Program-made: the position numbers and the translations under genes
From: an uncultured Pirellula sp.
GTDB lineage: Bacteria; Planctomycetota; Planctomycetia; Pirellulales; Pirellulaceae
Assembly: GCA_903892355.1 (NCBI GenBank)
Contig: CAITIE010000009.1
Span: 1-37,199, forward strand
Reading direction: 5' to 3'
Length of the DNA stretch: 37,199 bases
Shown: piece by piece, positions 23,953 through 32,589 of the stretch
How positions within the stretch are numbered: position 1 is the first letter of the stretch
Layout: each line of letters starts with the position of its first letter
Notes under the pieces: model-generated
Databases searched by the model: none
The model's input: only the letters and a program-made list of their open reading frames with translations
Told to the model about the DNA's origin: nothing

Positions 23953-25383
23953 ATGAACCACAACGCAGATATCATCGGACGCCGCACGTTTTTGCAACGC
24001 CCTGGGATCAGTCTGGGATCCATGGCCCTTGGTTCCCTGTTCGCCCGAAGCGGGCTTTCCATGGAACCCGACTTGAAGAGCACCTCCAAGGGGATCCTAA
24101 ACCCACTTCATTTCCAACCCAAAGCCAAGCGGATCATTTGGCTTTATATGGCGGGTGGAATGACCCATTTGGAAACGTTTGACCATAAACCCAAACTGGC
24201 CGAGATGCACGGCCAACCGATGCCAGAATCGGTGACCAAAGGCCAACAGATTGCACAATTGCAGGGACAAAAACTGAATTGCTTTGCACCGCAACACGCG
24301 TTCAAGCAATGGGGGCAATCGGGCCAATCGATTTCCGAAATCTGGCCAAACCTTGCATCGAAATGCGCAGACGACATGTGCATCGTACGATCGCTCCATA
24401 CCGATGCGATCAACCACGATCCTGCCCACACGTTCATGAATACAGGCTCGATGATCAACGGGCGACCAGCGATGGGTTCGTGGCTTCTCTATGGTCTTGG
24501 CGCTGAATCAGAGAATCTGCCGGGCTTTGTGGTGATGGTTTCAACGGGCAAGTACGGTCAGAAGCAACCGATTGCTGCGCGGCAATGGCACTCAGGATTT
24601 CTGCCTGGCCAATACCAAGGTGTTGAGTTCCGGGGGACCGGCGACCCGGTCCTGTATGTCGGCAATCCGAAGGGAGTTTCAACCAGCCAGCAGCGCGAAG
24701 TTGTCGATGCGATCCAATCCCTTAATGGATTGGCGGAGAAACGGTTGGATGATCCGGAAATCGCAACCCGTATACGCCAATACGAACTCGCGTTCCGAAT
24801 GCAAAGCAGCGTGCCAGAGCTGATGGACGTCGCCGAAGAACCCCAGCATGTCTTTGATCTCTACGGAACCAAGGGAGGGGACGGATCGTTTGCCTCGAAT
24901 TGCTTGCTGGCTCGCCGTTTGGCGGAGCGGGGCGTCCGATTCATCCAGTTGTACCATCGCGACTGGGATCATCACGGAGCGGTGAAAGACCATTCCGCAG
25001 GAACAGCAAAAGAGGTCGATCAAGGCGTCGCGGCGTTGATCACGGATTTAAAGCAGCGGGATATGCTCAAGGATACGATCATCGTGTTCGGATCCGAATT
25101 CGGGCGGACGCCAATGGCCCAAGGCGACGGCCGCGATCACCACCTTGCCGGGTTCACCATGTGGTTCGCCGGCGGGGGATTCAAACCGGGGTTCAGCTAC
25201 GGCGCCACCGACGAATTCGGGTACCACGCCGTCGACAACGTCGTGTCAGTCCACGATATCCACGCCACACTCCTGCACCAACTCGGGATCGATTATCAAC
25301 GATTCAGCTTCAAGTTCCAAGGCCTCGATAGCCGCTTGACCGGCGTCGAACCCTGCCGCGTTGTCAACGAATTGTTGATGTGA
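23953..25383 (+). CDS. DUF1501 protein, Tat-exported (second copy)
   Basis: A 476-residue paralogue of the DUF1501 protein at 11044-12531. The Tat signal is GRRTFLQRPGISLGSMALGS (about 9-28). Landmarks are RIIWLYMAGGMTHLETFDHK, HPF-like start loops, FIQLYHRDWDHHG, FGSEFGRTPMAQGDGRDHH and MWFAGGGFKPGFSYGATDEF, with HATLLHQLGID near the end. The usual Asp/His/Glu residues of the sulfatase-like fold appear in these phrases, but the substrate is unknown. It lies 168 bases behind the PSCyt1/DUF1549/DUF1553 gene on the same strand, the standard planctomycete pairing. The gap contains a degenerate 'ctaatccgca' repeat just after 23780 and no clear terminator. Confidence 0.94.
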   Translation: MNHNADIIGRRTFLQRPGISLGSMALGSLFARSGLSMEPDLKSTSKGILNPLHFQPKAKRIIWLYMAGGMTHLETFDHKPKLAEMHGQPMPESVTKGQQIAQLQGQKLNCFAPQHAFKQWGQSGQSISEIWPNLASKCADDMCIVRSLHTDAINHDPAHTFMNTGSMINGRPAMGSWLLYGLGAESENLPGFVVMVSTGKYGQKQPIAARQWHSGFLPGQYQGVEFRGTGDPVLYVGNPKGVSTSQQREVVDAIQSLNGLAEKRLDDPEIATRIRQYELAFRMQSSVPELMDVAEEPQHVFDLYGTKGGDGSFASNCLLARRLAERGVRFIQLYHRDWDHHGAVKDHSAGTAKEVDQGVAALITDLKQRDMLKDTIIVFGSEFGRTPMAQGDGRDHHLAGFTMWFAGGGFKPGFSYGATDEFGYHAVDNVVSVHDIHATLLHQLGIDYQRFSFKFQGLDSRLTGVEPCRVVNELLM

Positions 25384-25469
25384 TTGGGTTATTTCGCCGA
25401 CGCATGGCTGTGCGATCATCGTCCCCACAGTTATTAACCCAGCGAAGAGAACGACACACTCGTCAATCG

Positions 25470-26024
25470 TTATGCTGGATCGCTGCTGGCAGAGTCAGGA
25501 CTGCTGGCAGAGTCAGGACTGCTGGCGGAGTCAGGACTGCTGGCACTTTGGGCCGGTGACCTCCGATCCCTGATTTTGATGGCTCGAGTCAGAACGCGAT
25601 CGAGCGACGATGCAAACTCATTGCGGTCGCGTTGGCTATAAGGTCGTGGCCCACTCAATTCCATGCCAGCACCGCGCGCGTGATCCATCCAATCGCGAGT
25701 CGCCAACCGTGAACCGATGTTTCTATCGTCGTACACTTCCCCACGTGGATCGAGTACGAACACCCCCTTTTCGACCAATTGAGCCGCAAGAGGAATATCT
25801 GCTGTGATCGCTACGTCGCCCGAAACCGATTTTTCAGCGATGTATTGGTCGGCCACGTTAGCACCGTCTCGGACGGTGACCCCAGAGATCAACCGACTGT
25901 TCGGAGGCAACCAAATGGATTGGTTGGCGACCAGGACTACTTCGACTTCAAGTCGTTTCGAAGCGCGGAAAACCAACTCCTTCACTTCGCGAGGAGCCGC
26001 ATCCGCATCAATCCAAATCTTCAT
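25470..26024 (-). CDS. DUF188 (YaiI/YqxD family) protein
   Basis: A 184-residue member of the UPF0178/DUF188 family, a PIN-like fold of unknown biochemical role. The start MKIWIDADAAPREVKEL carries the conserved Asp-x-Asp. VANQSIWLPPNSRL, GANVADQYIAEKSVSGDVAITADIPLA (split in two conserved strands) and LDPRGEVYDDRNIGSRLA are family hallmarks. The family usually ends near residue 150. Here a Ser/Pro/Asp/Ala tail follows, with three copies of a six-residue SSPDSA unit. The gene is convergent with the DUF1501 gene, and its start lies 29 bases before the stop of the heme/copper gene, in the same direction, so it may be the last gene of that transcript. Confidence 0.92.
   Translation of the reverse strand: MKIWIDADAAPREVKELVFRASKRLEVEVVLVANQSIWLPPNSRLISGVTVRDGANVADQYIAEKSVSGDVAITADIPLAAQLVEKGVFVLDPRGEVYDDRNIGSRLATRDWMDHARGAGMELSGPRPYSQRDRNEFASSLDRVLTRAIKIRDRRSPAQSASSPDSASSPDSASSPDSASSDPA
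25483..25536 (-). repeat. 18-bp tandem repeat, three copies, in the DUF188 tail
   Basis: Units 25483-25500, 25501-25518 and 25519-25536 (word 'ctgctggcagagtcagga', one substitution in the third) plus a partial fourth encode the SSPDSA tail. The first two are identical, suggesting recent slippage expansion. Confidence 0.9.
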
Positions 26025-26053
26025 GAAGCAACTTTCAGTGCGAATGTCCTAGT

Positions 26054-29000
26054 TTATTCTTTGATCACCAACTCGCCGTTCATCACCATCCAGTGACCAG
26101 GAAACGTACACAAGTACGGATAGCGGCCAGGCTTGGCAGGAGCTTGGAAATAGATCGAGAACTCTGCATCTGGCTCGATGATATCGGTGTAGCAAATCAC
26201 CGCGTCACTCTCCGGCACGTATTGCTTGAGATAGGCATCGGGCGCACCGATCATCCGGTTGGCCAAGTTTCCAACCTTGTCGAGCGATTCAGGTTGCAAC
26301 AGAGCCCAGTTGTGCGGGACAACATCGGGATTCTTAAACGTCAACTTTAGCGTTTCGCCTGCCTTGGCTTCTAGCAATTTCGTTGAGAACTGTAGATTAT
26401 CCCGCGCCTCCAATCGTATTTCCCTCGCACCTGCGATTTTCTTTTCCCAAGGGTTCGGGATCCGTTTTTGAAGCCATTCCAAATCCCGAACCATGGGATG
26501 AGGAAGTTTGGTGCTGACCGATCGCGCAACCAGCCCTTTGTGCTCAAAGGGCGCATCCATTTCGTGGATCGTCGCGAACAATTCCGAGGGGTGTTTCCCA
26601 CCGACATGAAGCCAAAGATGGAGTTGGCTGCATCGCTGCAGGTCAGGGATTTCCAAGAAGACGGACTTGCCGTCTTCAAGCACTCGGGTCGAGCGAATGG
26701 TAAGAACATCGTGCCCAATCGCTCCGGCATGGATCACGGAATACTCTTTCGAACCATAACCAGGCGAATAACGATAATTCCACGCTTGGGCGAATTGCTT
26801 TCTCAAATCCGCAACTGCGATCGGATCGACGGTCTCCGAGAATCGCACCACCATTCCGTTGGAGTGAGCATGGAAAGCGACAGGCAACTGGTACGGCCCA
26901 CCGGTGAAACGGACCCGTTCAAAGTTTCCCGCTTCGGGGGTGTACGTACCCCAACCATGCATCCCCGTCACGTAGATCCATCCATCTTTCGGGTTTACCC
27001 TCGCGCGGTGAGCCCCCGAACGGAAATCGCCAGGCAATGGTACCGAGGCTCCCTGCCATTGGTTGCCCACACGATCTCGAAGGATCAAATGCATAGTGCC
27101 TGTCCCGAAAGAGGTATGCACGAGTTGACCGTCCAGAGGTCCCATCTTTGGGCTTCGGACCTGCAGCTGACCACCGCTCGAGTTATCGACTCCGCGCGGT
27201 AGATAAAGGAGTGGCAGTTCCGCTTTTTGATTGGGACGAGGTCCACGGTAGCCATAGAACGGAGCCGGTTGCGTCGCGTATCGCGTCGCAGGATCGGTTC
27301 CGGCCAAAGGATCGATCTGGCAAATCATCGAGGTCGGAGTCCATTCTCCTTCGGAGCACGGAACGGTAATCGTCCCGTCATCGAGCAGGCCAAGACCGTC
27401 CGGATTCCTAAAGCCTGTGGCGACGACCATCGACGTTTTCCCGTCGGGAGAAATTCGCACGATGCCTTCGTTGCCCGACGCGAAATAGAAGTAACCATCG
27501 GCATCTCGTTCCAATCCGCATAGATAATCGTGACCTGAGGGGGATGTAACGTAGGCATTCGAGAAACATTCGTAGAAATCGATTTCCTGATCCCCATTGA
27601 GATCATGCAATCGGGTGATTTGATTGCGGCCCAAGGTATAGATTTGGTCATCATGCACGACTACTCCTAACAAATGATGCATCCCACCGGCGATGCGTCG
27701 CCAGGATGCTTTCTCCGAATCCAAATGCGATACCAGCCACACGTCTCCCTGCATCGTGACAACGACGGCACGGCCATCGCTCAGGAACGCATGCGCCCCG
27801 CAAGCCAACAAGGTCTTCCACGGGTTATCGAGCGGCAACTCGATCGTATCCACGACAAAGCCTTCGCCGACGCCGCGTCGAATCGCGGTCGGAAAATCCT
27901 TTGCCCATTGCGGTGATCCTCCGCGGAGAACATCGCGACGCGGATGCTCGGTGGCTGGCGCGATCGTCCGTACGACTTGTCCGTTCTCCACCGCTAATGA
28001 ATCGAGCAATAGAATCCCGTCGTTTTCATAAGCAAAGACAACATCGGAACCATCGCGATAAAAACCGCGATATCTCGCATTGGTCCGTTCAGCCGTTCGG
28101 AATGGCTGGGCCCAATCCCCGAGCTCGATCTTTTTCCCGTCGATCCGAAAACCGTCGATGTATCCGTGCCGCACGTTTGAGTATGTCACGAAACCGTCTT
28201 GCCACGCCGCTTCGTAGCCAAGCGTGTCCGTATTGAAACAAGCGGCATAGCGGAGCGAATCTCCAAATCGAATTGCGGCGGCTCGAGGAACGACTTTGGG
28301 TTCACCTACGAGAACATTGCTTTGCAAGGACCCCAAATCCATGCGGCCCCAGGCGTCCCCCTTCCACACCTCTTCGTTCTGATTCCCCCAATGCCCGAAC
28401 TTGGTACCGTCCAGACCTGGAAACTCCTCGATCCAAGTTGCCCGCGGCGTCATCGGTGCAAAATGGATCGCTTGTTTGGTGTAGAAGTCAAAAATACGAT
28501 CTCGGTTGATCGGATGAGCGTGATGCGATCGACTCTTTGTATCGACGGGACCAAGGGCCCACTCGAAGCGCGTCGGTTCGTGGGTGCTCGCCGATCGAAC
28601 TCGAGCTTCGACACTTGCCAGATCCAGTTTGCCTTGCCCGAGGCCAATCAAGAAACTAAGCAGGTCTGCTTGTTCGTCGATCGGCAATGCCACAAACAGA
28701 TCCGCAGGCATCAGCGAAGCCGACAACTTTGCTTGTTCAATTGCCGACCGCTGGACGATCTGCTCGGCACGGGTCGCTGGATCCACAACGACGACTGTTT
28801 CGCCCTCGGTTGAGCCTGGAATATAACCGCTTAGGACGGTGCCGTCATCGAGGAGGACTTTGAATGGCTGAAACTCTCTTGCCACGGTTCGATTTGGCCA
28901 TAGCAAACTCTCCGCGAGTTCTTTGGGCGTTCGAGACACACGATCGAGTGCTGGTCCGATCACCCCACCAGCATTGCCAATACGATGGCAGGAAAAGCAA

Positions 29001-29329
29001 GCCAAATTTGCACGCGTAAAGATGTTCAAGCCTCGCTCCGGATCCCCTTCCTTCAATGCTTTCACCACCAGTTCTTCGACGGCCGCTTGTGAGAAAGGCT
29101 TTTCAGCGGGCACATCTTGGAACGCTCGCACTTCCGCTGGCCCCACGAATGATAGCACTAGGATCGGCAACAACACCAACGATGCTGGCACCGCGAGGCG
29201 ACCTCCTCGCCCGACGCAACTTGAGAGAATTCGGACCAGGAAGCTCCAGAAAATCAAACTTTCCAAAAGAACCCACGAGCTGGTCACAAGTTTGCCAAAG
29301 GGGAACGTCGATGATACAAGTTGTCTCAT
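26054..29329 (-). CDS. Heme-binding, propeller and azurin-like copper fusion protein
   Basis: About 1091 residues from the ATG at 29329. Hydrophobic segments near the N-terminus ([14 protein letters not shown] and [14 protein letters not shown]) suggest export or anchoring. Next comes the planctomycete putative heme-binding domain with [20 protein letters not shown], a single CxxCH. Then a DUF6797-like region ([19 protein letters not shown]) and a long propeller-like part ([40 protein letters not shown]). The last 120 residues are cupredoxin-like: PHNW gives one His, and [10 protein letters not shown] gives Cys1074, His1079 and Met1083, the azurin spacing C-x4-H-x3-M. Electron transfer from a substrate oxidised at the propeller via heme and copper is inference. 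The frame is open to 29518, but that overlaps the divergent gene. A start still further inside is possible. Confidence 0.88.
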   Translation of the reverse strand: MRQLVSSTFPFGKLVTSSWVLLESLIFWSFLVRILSSCVGRGGRLAVPASLVLLPILVLSFVGPAEVRAFQDVPAEKPFSQAAVEELVVKALKEGDPERGLNIFTRANLACFSCHRIGNAGGVIGPALDRVSRTPKELAESLLWPNRTVAREFQPFKVLLDDGTVLSGYIPGSTEGETVVVVDPATRAEQIVQRSAIEQAKLSASLMPADLFVALPIDEQADLLSFLIGLGQGKLDLASVEARVRSASTHEPTRFEWALGPVDTKSRSHHAHPINRDRIFDFYTKQAIHFAPMTPRATWIEEFPGLDGTKFGHWGNQNEEVWKGDAWGRMDLGSLQSNVLVGEPKVVPRAAAIRFGDSLRYAACFNTDTLGYEAAWQDGFVTYSNVRHGYIDGFRIDGKKIELGDWAQPFRTAERTNARYRGFYRDGSDVVFAYENDGILLLDSLAVENGQVVRTIAPATEHPRRDVLRGGSPQWAKDFPTAIRRGVGEGFVVDTIELPLDNPWKTLLACGAHAFLSDGRAVVVTMQGDVWLVSHLDSEKASWRRIAGGMHHLLGVVVHDDQIYTLGRNQITRLHDLNGDQEIDFYECFSNAYVTSPSGHDYLCGLERDADGYFYFASGNEGIVRISPDGKTSMVVATGFRNPDGLGLLDDGTITVPCSEGEWTPTSMICQIDPLAGTDPATRYATQPAPFYGYRGPRPNQKAELPLLYLPRGVDNSSGGQLQVRSPKMGPLDGQLVHTSFGTGTMHLILRDRVGNQWQGASVPLPGDFRSGAHRARVNPKDGWIYVTGMHGWGTYTPEAGNFERVRFTGGPYQLPVAFHAHSNGMVVRFSETVDPIAVADLRKQFAQAWNYRYSPGYGSKEYSVIHAGAIGHDVLTIRSTRVLEDGKSVFLEIPDLQRCSQLHLWLHVGGKHPSELFATIHEMDAPFEHKGLVARSVSTKLPHPMVRDLEWLQKRIPNPWEKKIAGAREIRLEARDNLQFSTKLLEAKAGETLKLTFKNPDVVPHNWALLQPESLDKVGNLANRMIGAPDAYLKQYVPESDAVICYTDIIEPDAEFSIYFQAPAKPGRYPYLCTFPGHWMVMNGELVIKE

Positions 29330-29377
29330 GGGAATCGATCGGGGTGGGGTTACGGATGGATACCGGAGTTGGTGCGG

Positions 29378-30517
29378 ATGAAATCGCGACGTGAGCATTG
29401 TAACCAAACGGTAGCACCGCGCAGGCACCAGAGAGCCACCAAACCCGAATCGCTGGCCCGATCTATCCTGGTGCTTCTTTTTGTTGCCTACGTGTGCAGT
29501 GACGTCACACTTGGACAATCACCCTCGGGCCCAGAAACCCAGTCATCCTCGTCGGACACGTCATCCGCCATCTGGGAGAATATTGGGGAGTGGTTCGACT
29601 TTGACACGGACAAGGAATCGGTAGGGACTGCTCCTGACTCCGCCCAAGATGCATTCGAGGGAGAATCATCGCCAGCAGTGCCGCCATCATGGATCGAGAA
29701 AACGATTCCGGTGGACGAGCGTCCTCGCCCTCGAGCATTTCCTGTACCAACGACACTCGAACCATCCACGGCCGATGCATCAAACAACTCCCCCACGCGC
29801 CAGGAGCTCAAAGAACTGAGCGAGTGGGTCCGCTCCATCACCCTGATGAACTTGCCCCCTAATGTTGAGGACAATCGCAAATGGGGGCGTACCAAGAGCG
29901 TTTACGACGGGTTCCATCTGAGCCTCGACGGACTCCGTGTCGACACGAAGCGCAAATGGAAAACAGTCAAGCACGGAACATGGTCTCGCTACTTCATCGA
30001 GTTCATCGACCCTGCGGAACGTCTGAAGATCGACGTCACAAAACTCGAGGTGCAACCGAATGGACGCCTCTTTTCGACGTCACTGATGATCACCACGCCA
30101 CTCAAACTGTTTGGCCGAGTGAGCCAATTCCAGCGGGACGTTCAATGGATAAGCGTCTCCACGAAAGCCGAAGCTGTTGTCGCGATGCAAATTGACTGCG
30201 ATGTAGCGATCAAGCTCAACCCGCGGGTATTTCCGCCAGATATCGAGTTTCACCCTTCGGTAACACGCGCCCAGGTTGAACTTCAGGAATTTGACGTAAG
30301 CGAGATCAGTCAGATCCATGGCGAGGTAGCAGAATGGCTTGGGAAGGGAATCCAAAAAGTTCTTCAGCGCAAGCTATCGGAAGCAAACGACAAGCTGGTC
30401 GAAAAAATCAATGCTTCACTGGCCAAGCAGCAGGACAAACTGAAGCTCTCTGCGCAGGCTTGGCTGTCGAGCTCATTCAACACAAGCCCGAAACCCAAGC
30501 AACCACCTGCGCCGTAG
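29378..30517 (+). CDS. Exported protein of unknown function
   Basis: I do not recognise this 379-residue protein. A signal peptide is likely at about 26-46 ([20 protein letters not shown], then QS). A Ser/Pro/Asp/Glu-rich low-complexity stretch follows to about 120. The core (about 120-330) looks beta-rich, with [19 protein letters not shown] and [15 protein letters not shown]. The end is helical and charged ([20 protein letters not shown]). No catalytic motif or cysteine pair is seen, so a binding or structural role is possible. The frame is open from 29321, but the ATG at 29378 leaves room for the divergent heme/copper gene. The stop codon lies inside a 23-base tandem repeat. Confidence 0.65.
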   Translation: MKSRREHCNQTVAPRRHQRATKPESLARSILVLLFVAYVCSDVTLGQSPSGPETQSSSSDTSSAIWENIGEWFDFDTDKESVGTAPDSAQDAFEGESSPAVPPSWIEKTIPVDERPRPRAFPVPTTLEPSTADASNNSPTRQELKELSEWVRSITLMNLPPNVEDNRKWGRTKSVYDGFHLSLDGLRVDTKRKWKTVKHGTWSRYFIEFIDPAERLKIDVTKLEVQPNGRLFSTSLMITTPLKLFGRVSQFQRDVQWISVSTKAEAVVAMQIDCDVAIKLNPRVFPPDIEFHPSVTRAQVELQEFDVSEISQIHGEVAEWLGKGIQKVLQRKLSEANDKLVEKINASLAKQQDKLKLSAQAWLSSSFNTSPKPKQPPAP

Positions 30518-30577
30518 GCTAATAGAAAACCGCGCCGTAAGCGAATAGAAAACTGCGCCGTAGGCTAATAGAAAACA
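30509..30577 (+). repeat. 23-bp tandem repeat, three copies, over a stop codon
   Basis: Units 30509-30531, 30532-30554 and 30555-30577 begin with 'gcgccgta' and end with 'aatagaaaac' plus one base. The stop codon of the exported protein is the TAG in unit one. Because 23 is not a multiple of three, the TAG/TAA words in successive units close all three frames. The array ends 42 bases before the hemL stop on the other strand. There are no spacers, so it is not a CRISPR array. Confidence 0.85.
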
Positions 30578-30619
30578 GCAGCGAAGGAGAGCCTTGCTGC
30601 TTGGAGATTGCGCCGATCG

Positions 30620-31918
30620 TCATTGATCCATCGAGCGCAGGACATCCTCAGCGGCAGCGATCGTTGTAGAGATATCGTCGGGCGTATGGCAGCGGGAGAA
30701 GAAAAGTGCCTCGAATTGGCTACAAGGCATGTAGACCCCTCGGTCCATGAGCCCCCAGAAGTACCTGGCAAATCGTTGGCGATTGGAGCGATTCGCCGAG
30801 GGCCAGTCGACAACCGGGCCGTCGTTGAAGAAGAGAGTCATCATGCTGCCGACGCGTTGAAGCTGTGCGGGGATACCAGCGGCATTTGCAGCCTTGAGGA
30901 GGCCTTGCCCAAGTCGATCCGCTTGCTGTTCCAAGTATTCGTAGGGAGACTCATCGCGAAGGATTTCAAGCGTGGTTGCGCCGGCTGCGGTCGCCAATGG
31001 GTTTCCTGAAAGTGTGCCCGCCTGATAGATCTTCCCTGCCGGCATGACTTGATCCATGATATCCGCGCGTCCGCCGTACGCGGCGAGGGGTAAGCCCCCG
31101 CCGACGATCTTGCCGAGCGTCGTCATATCGGGTTCGATACCGAAGAGGCTTTGCGCCCCACCGTAGGCAACCCGAAAGCCGGTCATGACTTCGTCGAAGA
31201 TCAAGACCACGCCATGCCGTTTCGTTTCGCTTCGAAGGGTCGTCAGAAATTCTTGGGTGGGGATCACCGTTCCCATATTTCCGACGATAGGTTCCAAAAT
31301 CACTGCGGCGATTTCATGGCCTAGCGAATCAAGAGTCTGTCGCAACGAGACGGTATCGTTGTACTCGAGGACGATCGTATCGTTCGAGACCCCCGTGGTG
31401 ACCCCTGGAGAATCCGGTACGCCGAGGGTTGCTGCTGCGGAACCGGCGGCGACCAAGAGCGAATCGACGTGCCCGTGGTAACAGCCCGAGAACTTGATCA
31501 ATTTAGACCTTCCTGTAGCACCGCGCGCGACCCGGATCGCGCTCATCGTGGCTTCGGTTCCACTACTGACCAATCGGACTCGTTCGATGCTTGGAACTGC
31601 AGCGATAATCAACTCGGCAATGCGAGACTCATTCTCGGTCGGTGCACCGTACGACGTCCCCCGTTCAGCAGCGCGAACGATCGATTCGATCACCCGCGGT
31701 TCGGCATGCCCCAGGATCATCGGGCCCCAGGAACCGATATAGTCCAGATAGCGATTGCCATCGATATCGTACAAATACTGGCCATGAGCCCTGTCGATGA
31801 ACAACGGATGACCTCCCACGGCGCCAAAGGCGCGAGCAGGCGAGTTCACACCACCGGGAATCAGTTTGCGAGCCCGATCGTAGGCAGCGAGACTTTTGCT
31901 TCGAGCTAAATTCATCAT
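30620..31918 (-). CDS. hemL: Glutamate-1-semialdehyde 2,1-aminomutase
   Basis: Converts glutamate-1-semialdehyde to 5-aminolevulinate in the C5 route to heme, using pyridoxal phosphate. The 432-residue length is normal for the family. It opens with LIPGGVNSPARAFGAVGG (19-36) and has the PLP contacts SSGTEATMSAIRVAR (118-132) and KFSGCYHGHVD. Asp242 in IFDEVMTGFRV pairs with the pyridine nitrogen. The Schiff-base lysine is Lys270 in TTLGKIVGGGLPLAAYGG, and AGTLSGNPLA follows, as expected. The start could be either of two adjacent ATG codons (31918 or 31915). A small conserved-looking gene lies 107 bases upstream on the same strand. Heme supply fits the many c-type heme motifs in the window. 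Confidence 0.97.
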   Translation of the reverse strand: MMNLARSKSLAAYDRARKLIPGGVNSPARAFGAVGGHPLFIDRAHGQYLYDIDGNRYLDYIGSWGPMILGHAEPRVIESIVRAAERGTSYGAPTENESRIAELIIAAVPSIERVRLVSSGTEATMSAIRVARGATGRSKLIKFSGCYHGHVDSLLVAAGSAAATLGVPDSPGVTTGVSNDTIVLEYNDTVSLRQTLDSLGHEIAAVILEPIVGNMGTVIPTQEFLTTLRSETKRHGVVLIFDEVMTGFRVAYGGAQSLFGIEPDMTTLGKIVGGGLPLAAYGGRADIMDQVMPAGKIYQAGTLSGNPLATAAGATTLEILRDESPYEYLEQQADRLGQGLLKAANAAGIPAQLQRVGSMMTLFFNDGPVVDWPSANRSNRQRFARYFWGLMDRGVYMPCSQFEALFFSRCHTPDDISTTIAAAEDVLRSMDQ

Positions 31919-32025
31919 CTTTTTTGGGAGCGAGGTTTTCGAGGAATCGATGCGGGTGTGAATGGTACCAAAATCGACATCTTCTAGGGTTGCGAGTTTC
32001 GTCGAGCGACCACCGAGCGATGCCC

Positions 32026-32352
32026 TTACCAGCCCATGACCATGTTCGACTCGATAACCCGGCGGGCTTTTTCAAGATCAACACCGGTTTCGGACATGTA
32101 GAGGCGGATTGCGTGAAGTTTGTCACCCGAAGCTTTCGAAAGGCAATCGCGGGCCGTCGCACAAATGTCGTTCGACGTTCCGGCAACCCCCAATGCTCCT
32201 TTTGAGATGACCCATGAATCACGGGGACGCTTGGTCAATCGCACCACCGAGTCGTTGGGGTACGCATCCGCCAAAACGGCTCTTGCCGAAGCTTCGTCCG
32301 CAGCCCATGTTATAATGATGTGCGAGTCTGTTTCGATTTCGAACAGTGGCAT
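32026..32352 (-). CDS. Small protein with L7/L12-like C-terminus
   Basis: A 108-residue protein starting at the ATG at 32352 (MPLFEIETDSHIIITWAADE). The C-terminal phrase AIRLYMSETGVDLEKARRVI resembles the alpha-helical signature of the ribosomal protein L7/L12 C-terminal domain (AIK.IRE.TGLGLKEAK..VE). The N-terminal half is a separate region that I do not recognise (WVISKGALGVAG). The family is probably small and lineage-restricted. It sits 107 bases upstream of hemL in the same direction, so co-transcription is possible. The ribosome binding site is weak. The longer frame from 32430 is less likely because the extra residues are of mixed character. Confidence 0.6.
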   Translation of the reverse strand: MPLFEIETDSHIIITWAADEASARAVLADAYPNDSVVRLTKRPRDSWVISKGALGVAGTSNDICATARDCLSKASGDKLHAIRLYMSETGVDLEKARRVIESNMVMGW

Positions 32353-32493
32353 GGAATTATTCCGTTGCGGCTGGAAAAGTTTCGGTCGGGCTTTCGCGTT
32401 GCAGATACTGCGGTTCGCGTACGGATCCAACGTGCTAGATTATGTAGCGGGCTGGAGTGACGAGCGAAACAGCATCAGGTGACACGTTTCAGC

Positions 32494-32531
32494 CGAAACC
32501 GTAGCAACCGAAATCGTAGCAACCGAAATCG
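32494..32531 (+). repeat. 15-bp short tandem repeat upstream of the TPR-like gene
   Basis: Two full copies of 'cgaaaycgtagcaac' and a partial third. If translation began at 32479 it would encode Arg-Asn-Arg-Ser repeats, but the better start at 32590 leaves this in the leader. Confidence 0.7.
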
Positions 32532-32589
32532 ACTCGCGAAAGGTTCACCGCGTGGTCGGGTTGGTCGTCCAAACCCTCAGGAGTTGTCC

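Noticed and set aside
25385-25441. Inverted repeat TGGGTTA/TAACCCA between convergent genes
   Set aside because: Only 7 bases with a 43-base spacer and no T-run; too weak to call a terminator.
26468-27202. 244-codon plus-strand frame
   Set aside because: It lies opposite the propeller part of the heme/copper gene and has no motif of its own.
30509-30577. CRISPR array
   Set aside because: The units are directly adjacent without spacers, and no cas gene is present.
31665-32222. 185-codon minus-strand frame
   Set aside because: It overlaps hemL and the small L7/L12-like gene in another frame and shows no domain.
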